From Hymenobacter sp. BT188 (GTDB lineage: Bacteria > Bacteroidota > Bacteroidia > Cytophagales > Hymenobacteraceae): DNA of 64,000 nt. Positions within the stretch are counted from its first letter, which is position 1. Each line of letters opens with the position of its first letter. Positions 36,267 through 43,212 of the stretch are shown here, piece after piece. The notes under the pieces are model-generated. The model was not told the origin of the DNA. It saw only the letters and a list, made by a program, of their open reading frames with translations, and searched no databases. The translations under genes and the position numbers were made by a program. The stretch lies in the NCBI RefSeq assembly GCF_014333585.1, contig NZ_JACSCW010000004.1:496001-560000 (forward strand). Direction: 5' to 3'.

Positions 36267-36908
36267 TTATTGGGTGACGCCCTGTTTGGAAAGGTGGTCA
36301 AACACGTCGATGCGCGTTGCGAATACTCCCTCTTCGCCTTCCGTCCAGTTGGCCGGACATTGTTCACCCTTCACCTCATAATATTGCAGGGCGCTCACCA
36401 TGCGCAGAGCCTCATCGATGTTGCGTCCCAGCGGGCCATCGTTGATGAGCTGATGACGCACGATACCGTCTTTATCAATCAGGAAAAGAGCCCGATAGGC
36501 GAGGGGCGAGCCAATGAAGGTCATTTCCCCAGCTTCGTTGTAATCATAGTGGCCGCCGAGTACGTCATAATTGGCCGCGATGGTTTTGGTAACATCGGCA
36601 ACCAGCGGATAGGTGACGCCTTCAATACCACCATCCGCGCGTGGCGTCTTGAGCCAGGCCAAGTGCGAAAAGTGCGTATCGGTAGAGCAGCCTACCAAGG
36701 CAACGCCCTTCGACTCAAACTCCGTCAACTTATCTTGAAAAGCAAGAATTTCGGTCGGACAAACGAAGGTGAAGTCAGCGGGATAAAAGAAAAAGATAAC
36801 ATGCTTTTTGCCCAGATATCGATCGAGGGAGAACTCTTCTTCGAATTCGCCATCAACAACGGCCGTAGCCTTGAAAGAAGGGGCACGCTTGCCAACTAAA
36901 ACTGCCAT
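36267..36908 (-). CDS. ahpC: Typical 2-Cys peroxiredoxin (AhpC/Prx1 type)
   Basis: A 213-residue protein. The peroxidatic cysteine is in ADFTFVCPTEI near residue 55 and the resolving one in GEQCPANWTEGEEG near the C-terminus, the arrangement of Prx1/AhpC. It reduces hydrogen peroxide and organic peroxides with electrons from thioredoxin or AhpF; no ahpF is next to it. A Fur-family regulator is encoded just upstream on the same strand, which fits peroxide- or iron-controlled expression. A direct repeat CCTAACGT (36962 and 36980) lies in its upstream region. Confidence 0.92.
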   Translation of the reverse strand: MAVLVGKRAPSFKATAVVDGEFEEEFSLDRYLGKKHVIFFFYPADFTFVCPTEILAFQDKLTEFESKGVALVGCSTDTHFSHLAWLKTPRADGGIEGVTYPLVADVTKTIAANYDVLGGHYDYNEAGEMTFIGSPLAYRALFLIDKDGIVRHQLINDGPLGRNIDEALRMVSALQYYEVKGEQCPANWTEGEEGVFATRIDVFDHLSKQGVTQ

Positions 36909-36961
36909 GGAAATGCTATTAAACGGGTGGAATAAGGTGAACGTAAAAGACTGGTACGTTG

Positions 36962-36987
36962 CCTAACGTCACATTTTATCCTAACGT
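36962..36987. repeat. Direct repeat CCTAACGT upstream of ahpC
   Basis: Two identical octamers at 36962-36969 and 36980-36987, 18 bp apart start to start, in the 126-bp gap between the Fur-family gene and ahpC. They may be a tandem protein-binding site, but chance cannot be excluded. Confidence 0.3.
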
Positions 36988-37034
36988 GCAGCTTCGGCAG
37001 CCTTGCTATACGCTAAGATAAAGCTGGGGGGCAA

Positions 37035-37517
37035 TTATTGTTGCTCGTTTGTCGAATCGGCCCGCTCGCCGGTGATATGCAGAGAAAAGGAGCGGGGCCG
37101 AAAGTTCTGAAAGCCACGCGTTTCCAGGAATTCCCGAATCAGCGCGTCTAGCTGTAGGTCGCAGTAGTCAATTATTTCCTGCGTGTTCGAGCAATACAAG
37201 TGGTGGTGAGTGGAGCAGTCGGCATCGTAACGGCGGCAGGCGCCTTCAGCCGTAGGCACGCGCTTGCAAAGCCCCAATGTAACAAAGCTGTCCAGGGCCT
37301 TATACACGGTGCCTAGCGACACGGTAGCATCATACGTCAGCACCTGGCGGTGTACCTGTTCTGCTGTCGGGTGGCCTTTTGCTACTACCACCCTTTCCAG
37401 AATGAGCAGACGCTGACGCGTAGCTCGCAGGCCCGCCTTGGTTAGCCGGTCGCGCAGCCATTGGGGGGTGGGCGCCGCTGGCAATGAAGCGTCAGTGTGT
37501 TCAGATGAAGTGCTCAC
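37035..37517 (-). CDS. Fur-family transcriptional regulator (PerR/Fur-like)
   Basis: A 160-residue protein read from a GTG at 37517. The N-terminal winged helix shows RATRQRLLILERVV, then HPTAEQVHRQV and VSLGTVYKALDSFVTLGL. The metal-site region is CSTHHHLYCSNTQEIIDYCD. The second Cys of the usual CxxC is replaced (CSNT) and there is no C-terminal CxxC, so the structural zinc site looks incomplete. It probably represses ahpC and itself; a 15-nt palindrome lies in front of it. Confidence 0.85.
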   Translation of the reverse strand: MSTSSEHTDASLPAAPTPQWLRDRLTKAGLRATRQRLLILERVVVAKGHPTAEQVHRQVLTYDATVSLGTVYKALDSFVTLGLCKRVPTAEGACRRYDADCSTHHHLYCSNTQEIIDYCDLQLDALIREFLETRGFQNFRPRSFSLHITGERADSTNEQQ

Positions 37518-37543
37518 AGAAAGAATGAATTCTACTTAAATGC

Positions 37544-37558
37544 TACCTTAATAAGGTA
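37544..37558. promoter_or_regulatory. Palindromic operator candidate before the Fur-family gene
   Basis: TACCTTA-A-TAAGGTA is a perfect 7-bp palindrome with one central base, the size and layout of Fur/PerR boxes (7-1-7). It lies about 27 bp upstream of the GTG start, where an autoregulated Fur-family gene would carry it. Confidence 0.55.
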
Positions 37559-37580
37559 TAGAAGTACAATATTGTTCTCT

Positions 37581-37587
37581 GGGGGGC
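37581..37587 (-). other. Intergenic GCCCCCC motif copy upstream of the Fur-family gene
   Basis: The minus strand reads CATTTTTGCCCCCC, 64 nt upstream of the GTG. It lies between the Fur-family gene and the crotonase gene. It could be a start-site signal or one of the scattered copies. Confidence 0.3.
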
Positions 37588-37646
37588 AAAAATGTGACAC
37601 TGATGTAAAGAGGGGCGCAGTCTTATACGTTACTCCACTTTAGATA

Positions 37647-38420
37647 CTAGCGCCCCTTAAAATCGGCCGGACGCTTTTCTACGAAGGCAGCCATTCCTTC
37701 TTTCTGATCCTCGGAAGCAAAAGTCATATAGAAGTTCTTGCGCTCAAAGTGCAGGCCTTCATCCAGATGCGTTTCAAACGCCCGGTTCACCGACTCCTTG
37801 GCGAGGCGCGCCGCTACCGGTGACATCTGCGCAATGCTGGCCGCCAACCGAAACGCCTCTTCCAGGTATTGCCCCACCGGCACCACCCGATTCACTAAGC
37901 CGTGGCGCTCGGCTTCCAGGGCCGAAACTGGCTGGCCGGTAAGCACCATTTCCATGGCGCGCGCCTTGCCCAAAGCCCGGGTAAGCCGTTGCGTGCCGCC
38001 CGCGCCCGGCATCGTGCCAATGCGGATTTCGGGCTGCCCAAACTGTGCTGTTTCTGAAGCCACAATCATGTCGCAGGTCATGGCCAGTTCGCAGCCACCA
38101 CCCAGCGCAAAGCCCGAAACGGCGGCAATCAGCGGTTTATGCGTCTTCCGAATCTGGTCCCAGGTGCTAAACTGGTCGATGGTGAGCATATCGATGGCCG
38201 TACGTCCTGCCATTTGCTTAATGTCGGCGCCGGCCGCGAAAGCCCGTTCGTTACCGGTGAGCACAATGACGCGCACGGTATCGTCGGCGCACAGCTCTTT
38301 CAGCGCTGCGGCTACTTCCTGCATAAGTTGCAAATTCAGGGCGTTGAGCTCTTTCGGGCGATTAAGCTGAATGAGCGCTACTTGCGGACGTGCGGCGGGC
38401 GTAACGGTTATGAATTCCAT
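37647..38420 (-). CDS. Enoyl-CoA hydratase/crotonase family protein
   Basis: A 257-residue crotonase. The oxyanion-hole blocks are RAFAAGADIKQM and SGFALGGGCELAM. Both glutamates of true hydratases are present: one in GGGCELAM, one in GQPEIRIGTMPGAGGTQRL. It probably hydrates trans-2-enoyl-CoA in fatty acid degradation. It lies 28 bp downstream of lysC on the same strand, which may be chance co-transcription. Confidence 0.9.
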   Translation of the reverse strand: MEFITVTPAARPQVALIQLNRPKELNALNLQLMQEVAAALKELCADDTVRVIVLTGNERAFAAGADIKQMAGRTAIDMLTIDQFSTWDQIRKTHKPLIAAVSGFALGGGCELAMTCDMIVASETAQFGQPEIRIGTMPGAGGTQRLTRALGKARAMEMVLTGQPVSALEAERHGLVNRVVPVGQYLEEAFRLAASIAQMSPVAARLAKESVNRAFETHLDEGLHFERKNFYMTFASEDQKEGMAAFVEKRPADFKGR

Positions 38421-38448
38421 GTAGGGGATGGGATGGGTTGTGGTAAAG

Positions 38449-39750
38449 TTATTTTATGAATTCATTCAAACCTCCCCGCGAGACAAACTGGAAAGTAAGG
38501 CGGGTACGCTGTTCTAGCAGCAGCTCGCGGCCGTTGGTGAGGCGTTGAATGCTAGCCGAGTCGTAGTTCTTAATGGTGTAGAGCTCCAACTCCGTGTTGT
38601 AATGAATGGTAAACTGGTCGCGCAGGTGATCCAGCAGCTTTTCGAGGCGATAAGCGGAAAAGTCGGTACAGACGGAGAAGGAAATGGCTGAGTTCTGCAT
38701 CAGATTAATCTTGAGCCGTACCTGAGCCAAGGCACCAAAAATGACTTCCAGATTTTCCTCCGAAATGAAAGTGAGATCTTTCGATTCGAAGGAAATGAGA
38801 CACTGATTGGTCTTGCGGATAAAAGCCGGCGCCAAAGCCGCGTGTCGGCAGTCACCAATGCGGGTGCCCTCGGCTGTGGGGTCCAGAAACGACTTCACAT
38901 ACAGCGGAATATGCTGTACCGCCAGCGGCTTAATGGTTTTGGGATGAATGACGGAAGCGCCGTAATACGCCATTTCAATGGTTTCCTGGTAGCTGATTTC
39001 CGGGTAGCGCACCGTATCAGCGAATATTTTAGGGTCGGCATTGAGCAGGCCGGCCACGTCTTTCCAGATCGTAACAGACTCCGCGTGCAGGCAGTACGCA
39101 AAAATGGCAGCGGTATAATCGGAGCCCTCGCGGCCTAGCGTAGTGGTAGCGCCACTGGCCGTTCCGCCCAGAAAACCCTGCGTCACGACGGGACCGGTGA
39201 GTAGGAGGCGGGGAACTTCATCACGAATATTATACTCAGTAGTGGGCCAATCGAGGCGGCCTTCACGCCAAGTGTGGTCGGTGCGAAGTAGGGGCCGGCA
39301 ATCAAGCCAATGCGCACCCAGCGCCTGCGCCACGATGCTGGTCGCCAGTAGCTCGCCATAGCTTACAATCTGGTCGTACTGCCGGTCGTAGTCGCCGGGA
39401 GTGAGGGTGGTGAGCTGGTTGCTCAGCTGGGTCAGAAGGGTTTCCAGTTGACCTTCGGCCACATTATCAGCGCCAATTTTCCCCCCAGCCTCCTGCTGCA
39501 GCTCCGTTGCCACGTTCTGGTGGTACTCCCGCAATACGGCGAGCAGAGTGTCATAATCCTGACCGGAGTGCGCCAGATGAAATATCTCCTCCAGCGCATT
39601 CGTCGTCTTGCCCATCGCCGACACCACAATCAGTAAATGACCTTGGGGGGCATTTGCGCCTACAATGCGCGCCAGATTGCGAATAGCCTCGGCATTGCGC
39701 ACCGAGGCGCCGCCAAATTTGTAAACCTGCAAACGGGGCTTTTCCTGCAT
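38449..39750 (-). CDS. lysC: Aspartate kinase
   Basis: A 433-residue monofunctional aspartokinase. KFGGASV at residues 11-17 binds [13 protein letters not shown] is the aspartate site, and the C-terminal 130 residues form the ACT regulatory domains ([20 protein letters not shown]). It phosphorylates aspartate, the first step to lysine, threonine and methionine. On the minus strand a TACTTTTG box ends 4 nt before the ATG, suggesting a leaderless transcript. It is divergent from fbp. Confidence 0.92.
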   Translation of the reverse strand: MQEKPRLQVYKFGGASVRNAEAIRNLARIVGANAPQGHLLIVVSAMGKTTNALEEIFHLAHSGQDYDTLLAVLREYHQNVATELQQEAGGKIGADNVAEGQLETLLTQLSNQLTTLTPGDYDRQYDQIVSYGELLATSIVAQALGAHWLDCRPLLRTDHTWREGRLDWPTTEYNIRDEVPRLLLTGPVVTQGFLGGTASGATTTLGREGSDYTAAIFAYCLHAESVTIWKDVAGLLNADPKIFADTVRYPEISYQETIEMAYYGASVIHPKTIKPLAVQHIPLYVKSFLDPTAEGTRIGDCRHAALAPAFIRKTNQCLISFESKDLTFISEENLEVIFGALAQVRLKINLMQNSAISFSVCTDFSAYRLEKLLDHLRDQFTIHYNTELELYTIKNYDSASIQRLTNGRELLLEQRTRLTFQFVSRGGLNEFIK

Positions 39751-39754
39751 GGAC

Positions 39755-39762
39755 CAAAAGTA
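39755..39762 (-). promoter_or_regulatory. -7 box 4 nt before the lysC start
   Basis: The minus strand reads TACTTTTG, then GTCC, then ATG. It is an exact TAnnTTTG match with the same 4-nt spacing as in the glycan cluster. Confidence 0.45.
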
Positions 39763-39822
39763 CGTACTCGGCTTTAGTGTTGCGAATTGTGCTCGAAAAG
39801 GTACAATTGCTGCAACTCAGCG

Positions 39823-39853
39823 CTTCGTAAACAATTCAAATCACTTAGTTTTG
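39823..39853 (+). promoter_or_regulatory. Promoter of fbp
   Basis: TAGTTTTG at 39846-39853 matches the -7 consensus, with TTCG at 39823-39826 as a -33 element 19 nt upstream. The fbp ATG lies 33 nt downstream. Confidence 0.5.
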
Positions 39854-39886
39854 TACACCAGACCCACGGTTATCTATCCCACCCAC

Positions 39887-40918
39887 ATGGATCATAATAA
39901 ACTCGCACTTCCGGTCGGCGCCACCCTCGACCGATTCATTATGCGCAAGCAGGAAGACTTTCCCTACGCTACCGGGGAGCTTTCTCAACTACTGCGTGAC
40001 ATTGCATTAGCGGCCAAAATCGTGAACCGCGAAATCAACCGCTCGGGTCTCATTGACATTGCCGGCGCTTATGGCAACCGCAACGTGCAGGGCGAAGATC
40101 AGCAGAAGTTGGACGTGATTGCCAATATTCGCTTTATCCGGGCCCTGCGCAACGGCGGCGAGGTGTGCACCATCGTATCGGAAGAGGACGATGAGATGAT
40201 CCAAACCGGGAATACGCAGGGCAAATACATCGTGGCCATCGATCCGCTGGACGGCTCATCCAACATTGACGTAAACGTATCCATCGGGACCATTTTCAGC
40301 ATCTACCGGCGTATGTCGCCCACGGGCACCGATGGTACGGAGCAGGATTGCCTGCAGCCTGGCACCCACCAGGTTGCGGCTGGCTACGTTATTTATGGCT
40401 CCAGCACCATGCTTGTGTATACGACAGGCAATGGGGTAAACGGCTTTACGTATGAGCCGTCATTGGGTGAGTTTTTCCTCTCGCACCCCAACATCGTTTC
40501 GCCTAAAACGGGCACTATCTACTCTATTAATGAAGGTAGCTCCGATTCTTTCTCTGAAGGAGTCGCCGAATTTGTGACGTACTGCAAGCAGAATAACTTC
40601 TCAGCTCGCTACATAGGCTCACTGGTAGCCGACTTTCACCGCAACCTACTCAAAGGCGGTATCTATATCTACCCTGCTACCAAAAAAGCCCCCCAAGGCA
40701 AACTGCGCTTATTGTATGAGTGCAACACGTTGGCCTTCATCGTGGAGCAGGCCGGGGGCAAAGCCAGCAATGGCCGCCAGCGCACCATGGAAATCGAGCC
40801 AAGCAACTTACACGAGCGCTGTCCGCTGTTTATCGGCTCTACGGAGCTGGTTGAGAAGGCCGAAGCTTTTTTGGCCAAAGAGCAAGCTTCAACTAATGTT
40901 GTAATCAGCTCTCATTAA
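39887..40918 (+). CDS. fbp: Class I fructose-1,6-bisphosphatase
   Basis: A 343-residue enzyme from the ATG at 39887 ([17 protein letters not shown]); longer frames run through the promoter. The metal-binding signature [12 protein letters not shown] lies near residue 118, and [18 protein letters not shown] is the substrate-binding end of class I enzymes. It hydrolyses fructose 1,6-bisphosphate in gluconeogenesis. The last codons and stop lie inside a 48-bp perfect inverted repeat. A motif copy at 40688 codes for Lys-Lys-Ala-Pro. Confidence 0.95.
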   Translation: MDHNKLALPVGATLDRFIMRKQEDFPYATGELSQLLRDIALAAKIVNREINRSGLIDIAGAYGNRNVQGEDQQKLDVIANIRFIRALRNGGEVCTIVSEEDDEMIQTGNTQGKYIVAIDPLDGSSNIDVNVSIGTIFSIYRRMSPTGTDGTEQDCLQPGTHQVAAGYVIYGSSTMLVYTTGNGVNGFTYEPSLGEFFLSHPNIVSPKTGTIYSINEGSSDSFSEGVAEFVTYCKQNNFSARYIGSLVADFHRNLLKGGIYIYPATKKAPQGKLRLLYECNTLAFIVEQAGGKASNGRQRTMEIEPSNLHERCPLFIGSTELVEKAEAFLAKEQASTNVVISSH

Positions 40919-41007
40919 ATAAATATTGCTTAGTACATAAAAAAGCCCCCCAGAAATGATCTGGGGGGCTTTTTTATGTACTAAGCAATATTTATTTAAT
41001 GAGAGCT
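40907..41007. terminator. 48-bp perfect inverted repeat containing a GCCCCCC terminator
   Basis: Arms 40907-40954 and 40960-41007 are perfect reverse complements around a 5-nt loop. The inner part is the usual AAAAAAGCCCCCC/GGGGGGCTTTTTT hairpin. The outer 30 bp on the left include the last codons and TAA of fbp, copied in inverted form on the right as far as the stop of the DUF5606-like gene. It serves as terminator for two convergent genes; its length is unusual. Confidence 0.85.
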
Positions 41008-41635
41008 AAGCTTTTTTCTTAGATTTCTTGGCCGTCTGCGTGTCATCACCCGCTTCGGGGTTGGTAAGCTCGTCTGATTCGCCTTCGGCCGGGATAATAC
41101 CTGCCGTGCTCAGCGCCTCGTCAGATGCCGCTTCTTCCTGCTGAGTGCCAGCCGTATCTGCACCTTTCGATTTGGCCTGGGGGGCTTTTTTGGCAGGTTT
41201 CTCTGCTTGCTCAGTAGTGGCAGCTTCTTCAGTCGCAGGCGCTTGATAGTCAAGGCGGCTGCTTACGGCATGATACCACGATACCAGCTTCTTGATATCA
41301 GACATATACACGCGCTGACGGTCATAATCTGGAATGATACCTTCCATGAAAGCCGTCAGGTCGCGGTCGTCAGCTTTGCTGGTGAGGGCTAGGCTATTGC
41401 CATGCTGCTGATAAATCCGGTCGAATACTTCCGTCAGGGGCACCGTCTGGTCGTAATCCTGGGTGTAAATGGAAATCTCCTGCAGGAGCGAAACCTTGTT
41501 GCGGGCTGAGGCTACCGAGCGGGCCGCCTTCTCATCGAGCGACTCTACAATAACGCCGTTGCGGGTTGGACGCACCAAGCGGTAAAGACCCGGCATTCCG
41601 CTTATGGCGGCAATTTCCTTCAGGTCGTAGGGCAT
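41006..41635 (-). CDS. DUF5606-like protein with charged tail
   Basis: A 209-residue protein. The N-terminal 130 residues (MPYDLKEIAAISGMPGLYRL, then VSWYHAVSSRLDY) match a conserved Bacteroidota domain I know as DUF5606, of unknown function. Residues about 140-209 are low complexity, Ala/Glu/Lys-rich, and end KKSKKKA, so probably disordered. Third gene after engB and a TonB-C gene on the same strand, with gaps of 61 and 29 bp. Confidence 0.75.
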   Translation of the reverse strand: MPYDLKEIAAISGMPGLYRLVRPTRNGVIVESLDEKAARSVASARNKVSLLQEISIYTQDYDQTVPLTEVFDRIYQQHGNSLALTSKADDRDLTAFMEGIIPDYDRQRVYMSDIKKLVSWYHAVSSRLDYQAPATEEAATTEQAEKPAKKAPQAKSKGADTAGTQQEEAASDEALSTAGIIPAEGESDELTNPEAGDDTQTAKKSKKKA

Positions 41636-41664
41636 AAAAAAACAGTTGGGATGAAAAAGAAAAG

Positions 41665-42084
41665 TTATTCAGTGTTGCCAGCCGGCTTGTTAGCCGACAA
41701 GCGGAAAACGATGGGCAAGCTAGTCAGAATCGCGTAATCGGGCTTGTTGAACTTGAGCAGGCGCACCACGCGCAAAGCTTCTTCGCCGAGGCCGCCGCCT
41801 ACGCCCTTCACCAGCTTAATACCGGTCATGGTACCATCTGTGTTCAGCGTAAAGCTCACAATACAAGTGCCTTGAATACGATTGCGACGGGCAAGCACAG
41901 GGTAGTTGATTTGCTTGTCGATGAAGGCATACATGGCTTCCTGGCCACCTTCGTAATACTCAGCTACCGGAATAGCTTTTCCTACGCCGGTTTGGGTAGC
42001 TGGTTTAGCGGCTGGAGTTTGAGCAAAGCTCGGAACTGCACCGAATAATAAAGCCAGCAAAAAAACAAATGAGATTTTTTTCAT
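41665..42084 (-). CDS. Secreted TonB C-terminal domain protein
   Basis: A 139-residue protein with a signal peptide (SFVFLLALLFGAVPSFAQ). The rest is one TonB C-terminal domain: INYPVLARRNRIQGTCIVSF, then LNTDGTMTGIKLVKG and EEALRVVRLLKF. Unlike energy-transducing TonB it has no membrane anchor or Pro-rich linker, so it is probably a periplasmic binding module. Between engB and the DUF5606-like gene. Confidence 0.8.
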   Translation of the reverse strand: MKKISFVFLLALLFGAVPSFAQTPAAKPATQTGVGKAIPVAEYYEGGQEAMYAFIDKQINYPVLARRNRIQGTCIVSFTLNTDGTMTGIKLVKGVGGGLGEEALRVVRLLKFNKPDYAILTSLPIVFRLSANKPAGNTE

Positions 42085-42145
42085 GAAAAAAACAGATAAT
42101 TACGTCGAAAATTAATATTCTCACATGGGCAATTACAAGGCCAAT

Positions 42146-42763
42146 TTAAGAATTATCAGGGGCTTGAGCCAGTTGCTTATTTATCTCGTTAATAAAATCA
42201 AGCACCTCATCGCGGCCCGTCATATCCTCCGCTGACGTGATAAAATAGCGCGGAAGTTCGTCCCAAGTTTCACTCAGCTTACGAGTATAATCGACCACAT
42301 TTTGCTGGGTACGGGAGCCCGATTGCTTATCGGCTTTGGTGAACACGAGCACAAAAGGAACGCCTTCTTTGCCCAGCATCTCGATAAATTCAATATCAGG
42401 GGCGAGGGGAGGGTGGCGCGAGTCGATAAGCACAAACACGCAGGTCAGATTCTCGCGTTGTCGCATGTAGAAGCTAATCATCTTGCTCCAGGTGGCCCGC
42501 GCCGTCTTGCTCACCTTGGCGTAGCCGTAGCCCGGCAAGTCGACCAAGTACCACTCATTATTAATAAGAAAGTGATTTATCAGCTGTGTCTTGCCAGGGG
42601 AGGAAGAAGTTTTAGCGAGTCCCTTCTGATTGGTGAGCATATTAATCAGCGAGGATTTGCCGACGTTCGAGCGCCCGATAAAAGCGTATTCGGGCAGGGT
42701 AGCAGGCGGGCATTGGTCTGCACGTGAGTTACTTGTGATAAATTTAGCTTCGCGAATCAGCAT
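42146..42763 (-). CDS. engB: Ribosome biogenesis GTPase EngB (YihA/YsxC)
   Basis: A 205-residue small GTPase. G1 is GRSNVGKSSLIN near residue 32, G3 DLPGYGYA, G4 TKAD and G5 TSAE, the exact set of EngB. It acts in assembly of the 50S subunit and in cell division. A TACCTTTG box lies 25 nt upstream of the ATG. It is probably first gene of a three-gene run on the minus strand. Confidence 0.95.
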   Translation of the reverse strand: MLIREAKFITSNSRADQCPPATLPEYAFIGRSNVGKSSLINMLTNQKGLAKTSSSPGKTQLINHFLINNEWYLVDLPGYGYAKVSKTARATWSKMISFYMRQRENLTCVFVLIDSRHPPLAPDIEFIEMLGKEGVPFVLVFTKADKQSGSRTQQNVVDYTRKLSETWDELPRYFITSAEDMTGRDEVLDFINEINKQLAQAPDNS

Positions 42764-42788
42764 GGTTTTCTCTGCACGGGTGATGCTG

Positions 42789-42796
42789 CAAAGGTA
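42789..42796 (-). promoter_or_regulatory. -7 box of engB
   Basis: The minus strand reads TACCTTTG, an exact match, 25 nt before the ATG. Confidence 0.45.
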
Positions 42797-42986
42797 AGTG
42801 AAAGCCTTGGCCGTACCGCTCCGTAGATTTTTGGGCTACCCTCAGAGCAACATTTTAGGGGTTATACTGAACTTGCTTTTTTATGAAATCTTAAATATTT
42901 AGACTATTGATTTAATGGGTTTTAAAGCCGTTACAGGATTTTTTTTAATTAAATTGTATAGGATGAAGGTCGTATTATAAAATTTC

Positions 42987-42994
42987 TATCTTTG
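42987..42994 (+). promoter_or_regulatory. -7 box of the OmpA/PD40 gene
   Basis: TATCTTTG is an exact match to the Bacteroidota -7 box. The ORF starts about 220 nt downstream, giving a long leader. The -33 element is not clear. Confidence 0.45.
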
Positions 42995-43212
42995 CCGCCA
43001 TGTATCTGCTTTTTGGATAGAAATATGCTGGTTTAATAGAACTGTTATTTGCACTTTTTTAAACTCAATGTTTAAAATGTGCCGAACGCCTTCTAACCTT
43101 ACAACTACATTTAAGTATAAGGGCCCATTTGATCGGAGTCCTCTCCTCATAAGTAAGCGCCTTTTGCTACTTCATACATCCTGCACTCTTTAGTATTAAA
43201 CCCCCTTCAACA

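Larger units (their letters stand above)
42764..43212. other. Long intergenic region between engB and the OmpA-type gene
   Basis: About 450 bp, AT-rich from 42850 to 43080. It contains the engB -7 box (42789-42796) and the TATCTTTG box (42987-42994) for the OmpA-type gene, followed by a 6-codon frame (43000-43020). The rest of the roughly 200-nt leader shows no riboswitch I recognise. Confidence 0.5.

Noticed and set aside
36243..36899. 218-aa frame antisense to ahpC
   Set aside because: The opposite strand encodes a clear peroxiredoxin with both cysteines. The antisense frame has no motif.
37738..38370. 210-aa frame antisense to the crotonase gene
   Set aside because: Ser/Ala-rich shadow of a well-supported gene with catalytic motifs on the other strand.
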